Both the position numbers and the translations under genes were made by a program. From the NCBI GenBank assembly GCA_016194635.1, contig JACQBC010000030.1, forward strand, positions 264,471 through 328,470: a stretch of 64,000 nucleotides of DNA, given 5' to 3'. This DNA comes from Gammaproteobacteria bacterium. Its GTDB lineage: Bacteria; Pseudomonadota; Gammaproteobacteria; UBA6429; Thiohalophilaceae. Shown piece by piece: positions 27,731 to 36,732 of this stretch (position 1 is its first letter; every line of letters begins with the position of its first letter). The notes beneath the pieces are model-generated. The model was not told the origin of the DNA, made no database searches, and was given only the letters and a program-made list of their open reading frames with translations.

Positions 27731-28864
27731 ATGGCTATTGTACCAAAACCTCGTATCCTCGCTGTTGATGACTCGCGCGTCATGCGCGTGGCGATGAAAA
27801 AAATCCTCGGTCATCACTACGATGTCATCGAGGCCGAGCACGGCGAGGATGCCTGGACCTTGCTGCTCAATGATAGCGATATCCAGGTGGTTTTTACAGA
27901 CTTGTCGATGCCCTATCTGGACGGCTTTGGCTTATTGGACCGTATGCGACAATCAGAAGATGACCGCTTGCGCGAAATGCCGGTTATTATCGTCACTGGC
28001 AATGAAGACGATGATGAATCTAAACAACGCGCGCTGGATCGCGGCGCCAGTGATTTTATCTCGAAACCGTTCGAGTCCGTGCACTTATTAGCCCGCGCTA
28101 AAGCGCACGTCCGTTTACAACAAAAATCCAGCCAGCTGATTGATATCGCCGGCAAGATGGAAAAGCAAGCCGCGGTGGACGAACTCACCGGTTTGGGCGG
28201 GCAACGCTATTTTTGCAAAGTTGCCGATGAAACCATCGCCTATCTTCGCCGCCACGGCGGTCAACTGGTGATCGTGCGCATGGATATCGACGATTTTAAT
28301 CTCATCTTTATTAAACATGGTAAAGCCGTTGCGGATGTGATCCTAAAAACCATCGGCGCCCATTTGATAAAACAAGTACGCAAGGAAGACATGCTGGCGC
28401 GGATTGGTTTGGCCAAATTCGCGATGCTGGTACGGGATACTCCGCTGTCTACCGCCGAACAACTGGCGGATCGAATGCGACGGGTTATCGCCAATTTACA
28501 GTTTAACGTCGGGCAACACGAAAAGATCCGCGTGACCGCCAGCGTTTGTTTGATGGAACCGCTGCTCAAAGAAAATGAAGATATTCGATTGTTGATTCAT
28601 CAATTGGACAAACGCGTCACCGATATATCGATTGCCGGGGGGAATACCACCGTGGTATACGCCGCACAACCGATGTCTGATCCCGAACTGATCAATTTAG
28701 AAACCGCATTGAATTATTTAAAACACGGCGAGGCCGCCCGCTTACACACCCTGACCTATCCGCTTATCGCGCGGTTATTACCCCTCTTGTCCTACTTGGG
28801 TGAACAATTAGGTGATGATATACAAGTCCTGGTTGAGAAACTCAAATCCCACTATAAGAATTAA
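27731..28864 (+). CDS. Response regulator with degenerate GGDEF domain
   Basis: 377 residues. The receiver domain (about 6-120) has the acidic pair VDDS (Asp13-Asp14), phosphoacceptor Asp57 in VFTDLSMPYLDGF and Lys112 in FISKPF, so it should be phosphorylatable. A GGDEF-fold domain follows (about 145-310) with the early VDELTGLGGQRYF and MDIDDFNLI motifs. Its signature is RIGLAKF (224-230) instead of RxGGDEF, so cyclic-di-GMP synthesis is very unlikely. A C-terminal helical tail of about 60 residues has no named domain. It may be a c-di-GMP-independent output or a dimerisation module. The partner kinase is not in the window. Confidence 0.9.
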   Translation: MAIVPKPRILAVDDSRVMRVAMKKILGHHYDVIEAEHGEDAWTLLLNDSDIQVVFTDLSMPYLDGFGLLDRMRQSEDDRLREMPVIIVTGNEDDDESKQRALDRGASDFISKPFESVHLLARAKAHVRLQQKSSQLIDIAGKMEKQAAVDELTGLGGQRYFCKVADETIAYLRRHGGQLVIVRMDIDDFNLIFIKHGKAVADVILKTIGAHLIKQVRKEDMLARIGLAKFAMLVRDTPLSTAEQLADRMRRVIANLQFNVGQHEKIRVTASVCLMEPLLKENEDIRLLIHQLDKRVTDISIAGGNTTVVYAAQPMSDPELINLETALNYLKHGEAARLHTLTYPLIARLLPLLSYLGEQLGDDIQVLVEKLKSHYKN

Positions 28865-28866
28865 TC

Positions 28867-29382
28867 CTAGGTGGCCAACCACAAACGCAGCCGTAACCCC
28901 CAGCCGGTGGTGTAACCCACCTCACGGTAGGCGATGTTTCCCCGCGGATCGATAATAAAACTGGCCGGCACCCCGTGTAACCCAAAACGTTGCAACAGTT
29001 CTCCGCTGTCATCCAACACCACGGGGAAATGCAATTGGTTTTTTTGCAAATACCCTTGAACCTCCGACCCACTCCCGGATTGAGTGGCGATGGTAAGTAC
29101 CGGGTAATCCCGGCTAATAGCATTTATTGAGCCCTGCTCAAGACGACACACGCTGCACCAGGTCGCCCAAAAGTGGATTAATACCGGCCGGCCCCGGCCA
29201 TAACGCGCAATATCCACGGGTTCTCCTGCCAAGGTAATGGCCTGCATGGGCGGCACAGCGCCCTGGGGCAAGTCACGTTGCATCCACGCGCGGATAGCGG
29301 CATACATCAATACAAATACCAACAGTTCTACCGCCGTGGATTTCCAGCCCGGCTTGAGGGACTGACGAATTTTTTCTAACAT
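28867..29382 (-). CDS. Membrane-anchored thioredoxin-like disulfide oxidoreductase
   Basis: 171 residues with one N-terminal membrane helix (about 17-32) and a TlpA/DsbE-like thioredoxin domain in the periplasm. The redox motif is WATWCSVC (Cys76, Cys79), and the cis-proline is in HGVPASFIIDPRG. The active site is followed by LEQGSI. Likely reduces or oxidises exported proteins. It is divergently arranged, only one base from the start region of the TfpZ-like gene, and pilin accessory genes are often next to such thioredoxins. Confidence 0.88.
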   Translation of the reverse strand: MLEKIRQSLKPGWKSTAVELLVFVLMYAAIRAWMQRDLPQGAVPPMQAITLAGEPVDIARYGRGRPVLIHFWATWCSVCRLEQGSINAISRDYPVLTIATQSGSGSEVQGYLQKNQLHFPVVLDDSGELLQRFGLHGVPASFIIDPRGNIAYREVGYTTGWGLRLRLWLAT

Positions 29383-29419
29383 CTTGGCATTATCACCTGT
29401 CGAACCAAGGGGGTTTCAC

Positions 29420-30184
29420 GTGCTCATGACTAAATTGAAGGCCTTTGGTGCCCATATGGGTATCAGCTTTATTATCTTCCTGATCATATTGTATTTTATG
29501 TTAGCCCACTGGTACCCTTTTCCGTTTTTTTCCACCGACGGTGGTTGGAAAGGTATCCGGATCGTCCTTTTCGTCGATATCGTGTTAGGGCCGTTTCTAA
29601 CCCTGATTGTGTATAAAAAGGGCAAGCGTTACCTTGCTTTGGATTTAACCGTTATCGGGATGATCCAAGCGGCCGCGTTGAGTTGGGGAATCTGGGTGGT
29701 GCACCATGAACGCCCCGCCGCCGCGGTACTAGTCGAGGATTATTTCACCACCGTCACCCACTATCAATTGGGCAACCGCCTGAAACCCGGGGAGCTGCTC
29801 CGTTACAGTAAACATATTCCCGCCATGATTTTTTTGAATATCCCCGAAAAGGAGCTGCAAGCGGCGCGTTTACGCTCTCTCCAAGGCCAAATCTTGATGA
29901 CGGAATTCACCGAATATTATACGGCCATCGATCACAGCAGCCTGCCGCTGATACTGCAACACGTCTTTGCATTGTCAGACTATGTTGCCGATAAACCACA
30001 AGCCAAACGCATCTATGACCAGTTTGTCGCCGCACACCGCAGTGAAATGAATACTATCGCCTTTTTTGAGTGGCATGGCCGTACCCGCTGGGGCTATTTG
30101 GCCGTGGATAAAAATAATTTTGAAGTGATCGATTTTCTCCCTATCCAACCCTTGCCCGTGGAAAAAAAGAAGATAAAAATGTGA
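29420..30184 (+). CDS. TfpX/TfpZ-like type IV pilin accessory protein
   Basis: 254 residues. GTG 29420 fits AAGGGGG (29407-29413) best at six bases. ATG 29426 is nearly equal. Three membrane helices fill the first half, with YPFPFFSTDGGWKGIRIVLF and VDIVLGPFLTLIVYKKGK, which is the family signature, then LDLTVIGMIQAAALSWGIW. The C-terminal half is periplasmic. Such proteins chaperone or stabilise particular pilins in type IV pili. No pilin gene is visible in this window, so the partner lies elsewhere. Confidence 0.82.
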   Translation: MLMTKLKAFGAHMGISFIIFLIILYFMLAHWYPFPFFSTDGGWKGIRIVLFVDIVLGPFLTLIVYKKGKRYLALDLTVIGMIQAAALSWGIWVVHHERPAAAVLVEDYFTTVTHYQLGNRLKPGELLRYSKHIPAMIFLNIPEKELQAARLRSLQGQILMTEFTEYYTAIDHSSLPLILQHVFALSDYVADKPQAKRIYDQFVAAHRSEMNTIAFFEWHGRTRWGYLAVDKNNFEVIDFLPIQPLPVEKKKIKM

Positions 30185-30492
30185 CCCAACCTACATTTCT
30201 ATTGCGAAGGCATTATCCAGGCAGTGGTTAAACCTATAACCTTATAATTTCAACAGTGCTGTCACATGTGTTACAGCTTTCAAAAATGTTGTCGAGTAGT
30301 TTGCAAAATTATTTACACAATCCATTTGTACCTATCTCTCATTGCTAGGGTGACTTTACGAGGGTGTCGCGAAACAGTAGTATCCGCAGCACGGCGGTAA
30401 CGTGAGTATTTTACTTATCTAACTTTAAGAGTAAAACGGTTACCGAAGTGAAATCACGAGATCAATCCTATAAATCATATATGGAGGTATAC
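30185..30492. other. Intergenic region
   Basis: 308 bases without a supported gene. It contains an imperfect palindrome around 30256 (GCTGTCACATGTGTTACAGC) that could be an operator, and the ribosome binding site GGAGGT at 30482-30487 of the next gene. An alternative frame starting at 30448 is possible but the start at 30493 is better. Confidence 0.5.
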
Positions 30493-30879
30493 ATGCATAC
30501 ATCAGTTAAATCGTCAGTTATCGCTTCTCTGTTCGCGCTTGTCGTCGTTTCAATGCCTGCCCTGGCGGAAGATAAAATGTTGAGTGCCGACGAACTCAAG
30601 AAGGTGATCGTTGGAAATACCATTCATGCATCGATGGTAAACGATGGGAAAACTTTTAAGGCCTATTTTGACAGCCGCGGCAAATACACCCGCATCCAAG
30701 ACGGTGCGACTACCGAAGGTACCTACCGCATTTCTGCAGACGGCACCCAATGTGTGATGTTTAATAACGCTGAAACCTGCGCCAAAATCAAAGACAACGG
30801 CAACAACACTTATACTCGTATCGAGAACGGTGTTCCAAAAGCCACGTGGAACAAGGTGGTAGCGGGAAAAGATCTTTAG
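30493..30879 (+). CDS. Small exported protein (DUF995-like)
   Basis: 128 residues from ATG 30493, four bases after GGAGGT. The signal peptide ends SMPALAED. The mature part resembles DUF995-type periplasmic proteins: ELKKVIVGNTIHASM, FKAYFDSRGKYTR, GTYRISADGTQC and an ETC repeat of the cysteine, giving a probable disulfide. It ends in a strong terminator. Function unknown. The strong ribosome binding site and terminator suggest high expression. Confidence 0.78.
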   Translation: MHTSVKSSVIASLFALVVVSMPALAEDKMLSADELKKVIVGNTIHASMVNDGKTFKAYFDSRGKYTRIQDGATTEGTYRISADGTQCVMFNNAETCAKIKDNGNNTYTRIENGVPKATWNKVVAGKDL

Positions 30880-30893
30880 GCTAGATCAAAAAT

Positions 30894-30922
30894 AGCAGGG
30901 CTGTATCAGCCCTGCTCTTTCT
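30894..30922. terminator. Rho-independent terminator
   Basis: Perfect 10-bp stem AGCAGGGCTG / CAGCCCTGCT (30894-30903 with 30907-30916), three-base loop, then CTTTCTATT on the plus strand. Nothing T-rich follows on the minus strand beyond AATTT-like sequence. It lies between the small exported gene and the converging fabB. Confidence 0.85.
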
Positions 30923-30929
30923 ATTAAGG

Positions 30930-32144
30930 CTAATGAACGAATTTCTGAAATACCAGGCTTGCATTCGTGCCGCCAAATCCAAAACTGTTGGACATCACGC
31001 ATTTTAACTTGGCAGCGGTATAGCTGCGCACAATATTAAATCCATGCGCCTCTGGATCAAGCTCGGTAATATTCGCCGATCCGGCCATGAACCCGTGTTC
31101 CAACATCAATAATGAATATACCGCTTCGTTAACACCCGCCGCGCCTAAGGCATGGCCGGTGGTCGATTTGGTGGAACTGATCGCCGGTAAATTATTCCCG
31201 AAGACCTCGCGCACGGCTTTTAGCTCCTGCATATCCCCCACTGGAGTGCTGGTACCGTGGGCATTGATATATTCCACCGGTAAGGTCGCGCTGCTCATGG
31301 CCTGCTGCATACAACGTACCGCACCCTCACCGGACGGTTGTACCATGTCAAACCCGTCGGAGGTGGCGCCGTAACCGGTTAATTCGGCGTATATCTTTGC
31401 GCCGCGGGCCCGAGCGTGTTCCAATTCTTCCAACACCAACACCCCCGCGCCACCGCTCATTACAAAACCATCACGGCTGACATCGTAAGGACGCGACGCG
31501 GTGGTGGGTTTGTCATTATATTTGGAGGACATCGCACTCATGGCGTCGAACAACACCGTCATACTCCAATGCACCTCTTCCCCCCCCCCTGCGAATACGA
31601 TGTCTTGCTTACCCATTTGGATCAACTCGGCGCCGTTGCCGATACAGTGGGCACTGGTTGAACAGGCGGAACTGATCGAATAATTCACGCCTTTAATTTT
31701 AAAGGGGGTCGCTAAACAGGCGGAGTTGGTGCTGGCCATGGTACGGGTTACCATATAAGGTAATACCTTGCGCAGGCCGCGCTGCCGCAACACATCGGCG
31801 GCTTCGACGATATTCGACGGCGAGGCGCCACCGGTTCCCATGATCAACCCGCTGCGTGGATTAGAAATATCGCTCTGCGCCAAATTCGCATCGGCGATGG
31901 CCTCTTGCATCGCAATGTAATTAAAAGCGGCGCTGTCACCCATGAAACGACGCAGTTTGCGATCGATAACTTCTTCGGTATTGAGTTTAATCGGTCCATA
32001 AACATTGGTGCGAAAACCCAAATCGGCATATTCTTGTGAAAATTCGATACCGGAGCGGCCCTCACGCAAAGCGTTTAGCACCTCGCTTTTATTGTTTCCA
32101 ATACTGGAAACAATACCCATACCTGTAACGACAACACGACGCAT
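30930..32144 (-). CDS. fabB: Beta-ketoacyl-ACP synthase I
   Basis: Condensing enzyme of type II fatty acid synthesis, needed for elongating unsaturated intermediates made by FabA. 404 residues. The active-site cysteine (Cys161) is in [12 protein letters not shown], and the two histidines are in [13 protein letters not shown] and [14 protein letters not shown]. The C-terminal [16 protein letters not shown] is canonical. It follows fabA by six bases, the standard anaerobic unsaturated-fatty-acid pair of gammaproteobacteria. Confidence 0.97.
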   Translation of the reverse strand: MRRVVVTGMGIVSSIGNNKSEVLNALREGRSGIEFSQEYADLGFRTNVYGPIKLNTEEVIDRKLRRFMGDSAAFNYIAMQEAIADANLAQSDISNPRSGLIMGTGGASPSNIVEAADVLRQRGLRKVLPYMVTRTMASTNSACLATPFKIKGVNYSISSACSTSAHCIGNGAELIQMGKQDIVFAGGGEEVHWSMTVLFDAMSAMSSKYNDKPTTASRPYDVSRDGFVMSGGAGVLVLEELEHARARGAKIYAELTGYGATSDGFDMVQPSGEGAVRCMQQAMSSATLPVEYINAHGTSTPVGDMQELKAVREVFGNNLPAISSTKSTTGHALGAAGVNEAVYSLLMLEHGFMAGSANITELDPEAHGFNIVRSYTAAKLKCVMSNSFGFGGTNASLVFQKFVH

Positions 32145-32150
32145 AACCGA

Positions 32151-32696
32151 TCAAGCCTCTGGGGTATTGATGAATAAGCCTACCCGTAGATCCTTGGCCA
32201 CGTAAATTTCCTTATCATCGACGTAGACACTGCCGTCACCGATACCCATAAACAGCTTGCGCATGATGACGCGTTTGAGATTGATCCGGTAGGTTACTTT
32301 ACGATTCGACGGCATGACCTGGCCGGTAAATTTAACCTCACCCGCGCCCAACGCGCGGCCGTGACCGGGACCGCCCATCCAACCGAGAAAAAATCCAATC
32401 AATTGCCACAGGGCATCCAACCCTAAACAGCCTGGCATCACCGGATCACCCTCGAAGTGACTACTGAAAAACCATAGGTCTGGGTTGATATCGAGTTCTG
32501 CGATGATTTCTCCCTTACCGTAGGCCCCACCCTTGTCACTGATATGCGTAATGCGATCAAACATCAATAACGGTGGTAGTGGTAACTGCGCATTGCCTTT
32601 ACCAAACATCCGACCATGACCGCACTCGACCAGGTCGTCAAAACTAAAACTGTGTTTACGCGTCAAGACGGTGGCCTCTGCTAATGGAATCGACAT
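32151..32696 (-). CDS. fabA: 3-hydroxydecanoyl-ACP dehydratase/isomerase
   Basis: Bifunctional dehydratase and trans-2/cis-3 isomerase that introduces the double bond in anaerobic unsaturated fatty acid synthesis. 181 residues. The catalytic His80 is in [15 protein letters not shown] and Asp94 in [10 protein letters not shown]. First gene of the fabA-fabB unit. The cyclopropane synthase at 41610 uses the unsaturated chains this enzyme makes, so both act on the same lipid pool. Confidence 0.97.
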   Translation of the reverse strand: MSIPLAEATVLTRKHSFSFDDLVECGHGRMFGKGNAQLPLPPLLMFDRITHISDKGGAYGKGEIIAELDINPDLWFFSSHFEGDPVMPGCLGLDALWQLIGFFLGWMGGPGHGRALGAGEVKFTGQVMPSNRKVTYRINLKRVIMRKLFMGIGDGSVYVDDKEIYVAKDLRVGLFINTPEA

Positions 32697-32759
32697 GGGA
32701 AGTTTAAGTGGTGAGTTAAATTGGCGGCTATTTTACCCCCTGCTTGCTATAAAACAAAG

Positions 32760-33542
32760 CTATCCGGGGCGATGAAAGCTACGTTTCGCACGTTGAATAA
32801 ACCCCCGTAGTTGATCGGTCAGGGGCTGTTGGAGTTGCGCCAAGGCTGTCAAACTACTGTCAAGATCTTTCTCACGCATAAATAATAGGTGATAGGCGTC
32901 TTTAAGCAGGCGTAGCTCCTGCGTGCTGAACCCGGCACGTTTTAAACCCACCAGGTTGAGCCCACGTACCTGCGCGGGATTGCCATCGGTGATCATATAG
33001 GGCAGGCAATCCTGGGTGATCTTGGCGTTACCTCCCAGCATGGCGTAACTGCCGATATGACAGAACTGATGCACCATCACCCCACCGGAAATAAACACCT
33101 TGTCCGCTACACTCACATGACCGGCCAACCCCGCCGACACCACCAGGGTATTGTTATTGCCTAGCTGACAATCATGACCAATATGCGCAGTAGCCATCAA
33201 GAAATTACCATGGCCCAACACCGTCGCCTGCCCGGGTTTGCTGGCACGATTAATACTGACATATTCGCGTAACACATTGTTGTCGCCGATTTGCACGTAG
33301 GTGAGCAGATTCGGATCGGTGAATTTTAAATCTTGCGGAATACCGCCAATCACGGCGTGTTCATACACCTGATTATTGTTGCCCATGCGGGTGCCACGTT
33401 TTAACACCGCGTGGGCGGCGATCTGGTTGGCGTTCCCCAATTCCACTTCGGCCTCAACAATGGCGTAAGGCCCGATACAATTATCCTGCCCCAGGCGGAC
33501 ACTGGCATCCACGATAGCAGTGGAATGGATTTGATTACTCAC
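32760..33542 (-). CDS. lpxA: UDP-N-acetylglucosamine acyltransferase
   Basis: First enzyme of lipid A synthesis, a trimeric left-handed beta helix in the cytosol. The GTG at 33540-33542 is chosen because GGAG lies five bases upstream. This gives 260 residues (E. coli 262). Hexapeptide repeats run through the first 190 residues, with the catalytic region MATAHIGHDCQLGNNN. The C-terminal helical part has VGLKRAGFSTQEL. Unlike most gammaproteobacteria, it is not in a lpxD-fabZ-lpxA-lpxB cluster here, so another lpxA copy or relocation is possible. Confidence 0.94.
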   Translation of the reverse strand: MSNQIHSTAIVDASVRLGQDNCIGPYAIVEAEVELGNANQIAAHAVLKRGTRMGNNNQVYEHAVIGGIPQDLKFTDPNLLTYVQIGDNNVLREYVSINRASKPGQATVLGHGNFLMATAHIGHDCQLGNNNTLVVSAGLAGHVSVADKVFISGGVMVHQFCHIGSYAMLGGNAKITQDCLPYMITDGNPAQVRGLNLVGLKRAGFSTQELRLLKDAYHLLFMREKDLDSSLTALAQLQQPLTDQLRGFIQRAKRSFHRPG

Positions 33543-33635
33543 GGATTCTCCAAGGATTACCCTCACCAATGCGCTATTTTATAGGTAACAGCGATCGCTT
33601 AGCATCTATTGTGTTGCCCTGTTGTTGTAAATTTT

Positions 33636-35111
33636 ATGAATTTGGCGCTGGAACAATTGAATCTCGACAATAGTTATGCCCGCCTAGGCGAACCCTTCGG
33701 GTCACGACTGTCCCCAACCCCCTTTGCGGCCCCAACCCGTTTGGTGAGCTTTAATCCCGCCGTCGCCCAGCTGTTGGATTTAGATCCCTCCCAGGCACAA
33801 CGGCCGGAGATGATCCGTTATCTCAGTGGCCAAAGCCCCTGGCCCGGCAGCGATCCCGTGGCCATGTGTTATTCCGGCCACCAATTTGGCCATTATGTGC
33901 CGCAATTAGGCGATGGCCGAGCGATTTTACTGACCGAGGTGCGCAATCAGCGCGGCGAAAAATGGGATCTGCAGCTCAAAGGCAGCGGACTCACCCCCTA
34001 TTCCCGCCAGGGCGACGGCCGCGCGGTGCTACGCTCCACCATCCGCGAATACCTCTGTTCCGAAGCCATGCACGGTCTGGGCATCCCTACAACACGCGCC
34101 CTATGCATCCTTGCTTCGGATGAAGAGGTGTACCGCGAATCTATTGAGTCCGGGGCAATGTTACTGCGGGTCGCTCCCTCGCATATACGTTTTGGCTCCT
34201 TTGAAATTCATTATTACCGCGAACAGCACGACGCGTTGCGGACACTCGCGGACTATGTCATCACCCAGCATTACCCACAATTCGCCGACCACCCGCAACA
34301 ATACCACGCCCTGCTGCGCGAGGTGGTGGTGCGCACCGCTCGATTGATAGCCCAGTGGCAAGCCGTGGGTTTTGCCCATGGGGTAATGAATACCGATAAC
34401 ATGTCGATTCTCGGCCTCACCCTGGACTACGGCCCGTTTGGGTTTATGCAAAGCTTCGAGCCCGGTTATATTTGCAATCATTCGGATCACACCGGCCGTT
34501 ACGCCTTCGATCAACAACCCAGTATCGGCTTATGGAATTTGAGCTGCCTAGCGCAAGCCTTAACCCCGTTAGTCAGCGTCGACGAGGCCAAGCAATGTTT
34601 GGCGGACTATGAACCGGTTTTTGTATCGCATTATTATGAATTAATGCGGCGTAAACTCGGTTTTAATACGCTGGATGAATCCGCTGTCACATTAATAAAT
34701 GATTTTTTGGCCTTATTGCAACAAGATGCCTGCGATTACACCCTAACCTTCCGGGCCATGAGTCAGTTCAATAGTAGCGCGCAGGCTGACAATACTAGCT
34801 TGCGCGACAGGTTTATCAGTCGATTAGAGTTTGATCGCTGGGCTGAAAGATACAGTGCGCGTTTGCGGCAGGAAAACAGCAACGACGCGGACCGCGCACT
34901 GGCGATGAACGCGGTGAATCCAAAATATATATTGCGCAATCATTTAGCGCAAATTGCTATTGATAAAGCGTCTAAACACAAGGACTATAACGAGATCGAT
35001 CGGTTGTTAACCTTATTGCAACGTCCGTTTGATGACCAACCCGAATTTGATAACTATGCCGCTGAACCACCGGATTGGGCCCAACATATTGAAGTTAGCT
35101 GCTCGTCTTAG
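33636..35111 (+). CDS. selO: Protein adenylyltransferase SelO (YdiU)
   Basis: Pseudokinase-fold enzyme that transfers AMP to protein Ser/Thr/Tyr residues, linked to oxidative stress. 491 residues from ATG 33636 (E. coli YdiU 478). Family landmarks include YSGHQFGHYVPQLGDGRA, LQLKGSGLTPYSRQGDGRA with the conserved Lys and Arg, and the metal motif HGVMNTDNMSILGLTLDYGP. The C-terminus ends with a lone cysteine (VSCSS), which may match the redox-active end of the family. Followed by two palindromic elements. Confidence 0.95.
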   Translation: MNLALEQLNLDNSYARLGEPFGSRLSPTPFAAPTRLVSFNPAVAQLLDLDPSQAQRPEMIRYLSGQSPWPGSDPVAMCYSGHQFGHYVPQLGDGRAILLTEVRNQRGEKWDLQLKGSGLTPYSRQGDGRAVLRSTIREYLCSEAMHGLGIPTTRALCILASDEEVYRESIESGAMLLRVAPSHIRFGSFEIHYYREQHDALRTLADYVITQHYPQFADHPQQYHALLREVVVRTARLIAQWQAVGFAHGVMNTDNMSILGLTLDYGPFGFMQSFEPGYICNHSDHTGRYAFDQQPSIGLWNLSCLAQALTPLVSVDEAKQCLADYEPVFVSHYYELMRRKLGFNTLDESAVTLINDFLALLQQDACDYTLTFRAMSQFNSSAQADNTSLRDRFISRLEFDRWAERYSARLRQENSNDADRALAMNAVNPKYILRNHLAQIAIDKASKHKDYNEIDRLLTLLQRPFDDQPEFDNYAAEPPDWAQHIEVSCSS

Positions 35112-35176
35112 CCCGCACCGCTTGATTGAGCTAAACAAATCGGAGATTGCTGTTCTTCTTGAGGCTTGAGTTGGCG

Positions 35177-35294
35177 GCATTGAATCATGTCCAAGCCCGA
35201 TGTTGTGACACGCCGTCAATACCTCCCTGTAGACCCGTCGGCGGCATCCCTGCCGCCGACGGTCACAACATCGGGCTTGGACACAATTCAATGC
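35177..35294 (+). repeat. Palindromic element, copy 3
   Basis: Arms 35177-35209 and 35262-35294 pair at 31 of 33 positions. The core (35210-35261) has TCAATACCTCCCTGTAG and the inner hairpin GGCGGCATCCCTGCCGCC. Same orientation as copy 1. The arm sequence is unrelated to those of the other copies. Confidence 0.9.
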
Positions 35295-35527
35295 GTTAAT
35301 TTTGCCAGCAACGGTCAATACCGGTTTCAGCACCATTCAGTTAAACTAATACTGTGTAGTTTGGTTCACGGAATTATTTAGTTCATCGTTATTCGATAAT
35401 TGAATCGACGCTATAAATGGCGATAATTAAATACCAATTAGATCTTAAGCGTGATTGGTTTTTCGATAAGTAAAAACGCTTTTAACCAAGAATCACTGTT
35501 TTTATTACCCTTATCGCCCAAACACCC

Positions 35528-35641
35528 GCGGGTCGTTGCCGGTTACGCTTTGGTGTGACCGTGGCCGCAGGGATGCGGCCGTCGGGCGTACAGGGATGTA
35601 TTTACAGCGAGTCACACAAAGTGAGACCGGCAACGACCCGC
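35528..35641 (-). repeat. Palindromic element, copy 4
   Basis: Arms 35528-35559 (32 bases) and 35611-35641 (31 bases) match imperfectly: the outer GCGGGTCGTTGCCGGT and the inner GTGTGAC are identical but the middle differs. The core on the minus strand has TAAATACATCCCTGTACGC and the inner hairpin GGCCGCATCCCTGCGGCC. It ends 26 bases from the amrS stop. Confidence 0.88.
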
Positions 35642-35667
35642 ATTACCCTGAAGTGCCCCGATGCGCT

Positions 35668-36732
35668 TCACTTTTCATACTTCTTCAGCAACACACCTTC
35701 CTCACCACAACACGCCGCCGCACATTTCTTCACTTGGTGTAACTCCGAAGGATCCGCGTTGAGGTACAGACTTACCGGAAGGTTATCCTTAGCGCAATCA
35801 CACCCTTTATCATCGTAGACATACACGTTTCGCAGACCAATCTGTTTAGCGGATTCATAGGCGCGCCACATGATCTCGCTAGGGGTGATTGGCAAATGGC
35901 TCAGTTGGTACGCTGGGAAAAATTTAGTGATGTGCCAAGGGCTGTCCGCCCCCAGGTGATCGTAAATCCACTGCGCGATGTTGCGCAGCATGTCGACATC
36001 ATCGTTCTTGGTGGGGATCACATTGGTGCGGGTTTCGACGTGAATACCCAGGCGTTGCGCGGCCTCAATGGAATCGAGCACCATCTGCACCTTGGCGGGA
36101 CGGCAAATATCCAAATAGAAATCGTCGCTTAGGCTTTTGATGTCGGAACATACCACATCGATAGCCCCTTGCAACAACCGCAGTGCCTCAGTAGTAACAA
36201 AACTGTTGGACACATACACCGTGTACAAACCCGCTTGTTTGGCCTCACGGCACACGTCTAATACGTATTCCAACCACACCGCCGGTTCGGAATAGGTAAA
36301 GGCTATACCTTGCACGCCATGGCGTTGCGCGGTGGCCACGAGTTCGGTCGGTGACACGTAGGCGTCGGTGGACTCACCGTGCGCCAAGGCGTCGAGGGCC
36401 GTTACGCCCCAAGAGATTTCTAAATTGTGGCAGCCTTTACAACGGAAATTACAACCGTAACTGCCCAAGGACATCACCTTGGTTCCTGGACGGAAATGTT
36501 TTACCGGTTTTTCTTCGATTGGGTTAATGTCCATGGCGGAAATAATCCCATACGACAGGTTATATAACGTGCCATAACGATTAACATGGGCCTGACAAAA
36601 CCCGCGTTGCCCGTGTTTGAGTTTGCAGCGCCATAGGCATAAATGACAACGGGTGGTGCCGTCAGCCAGTTTTTCTTGCAGCCGGGTTTCTTGAAGTTGA
36701 TAACGGGCGGTTTGTTTAGCGATTTCGCTCAT
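35668..36732 (-). CDS. amrS: AmmeMemoRadiSam-type radical SAM enzyme
   Basis: Radical SAM protein, 354 residues from ATG 36730-36732. The motif CNFRCKGCHN holds the 4Fe-4S cluster. An extra N-terminal cysteine set (CHLCLWRC, GFCQAH) and a C-terminal one (KKCAAACCGEEG) suggest further metal or iron-sulfur binding. The architecture matches the AmrS family described with AMMECR1 and Memo-like partners, neither of which is in the window. The start overlaps the stop of the ATP-grasp gene (ATGA), so the two are translationally coupled. Function of the system is not firmly known. Confidence 0.88.
   Translation of the reverse strand: MSEIAKQTARYQLQETRLQEKLADGTTRCHLCLWRCKLKHGQRGFCQAHVNRYGTLYNLSYGIISAMDINPIEEKPVKHFRPGTKVMSLGSYGCNFRCKGCHNLEISWGVTALDALAHGESTDAYVSPTELVATAQRHGVQGIAFTYSEPAVWLEYVLDVCREAKQAGLYTVYVSNSFVTTEALRLLQGAIDVVCSDIKSLSDDFYLDICRPAKVQMVLDSIEAAQRLGIHVETRTNVIPTKNDDVDMLRNIAQWIYDHLGADSPWHITKFFPAYQLSHLPITPSEIMWRAYESAKQIGLRNVYVYDDKGCDCAKDNLPVSLYLNADPSELHQVKKCAAACCGEEGVLLKKYEK

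Larger units (their letters stand above)
35112..35667. other. Convergent intergenic region with two palindromic elements
   Basis: 556 bases between selO and amrS. It holds palindromic element copies 3 (35177-35294) and 4 (35528-35641). The interval 35295-35527 is AT-rich and without a supported gene. No T-rich intrinsic terminator is visible outside the elements. Confidence 0.6.

Noticed and set aside
30256..30276. CRP-like or LuxR-like palindrome in an intergenic region
   Set aside because: The match is imperfect and no spacing to a promoter can be shown, so it is only mentioned in the region entry.
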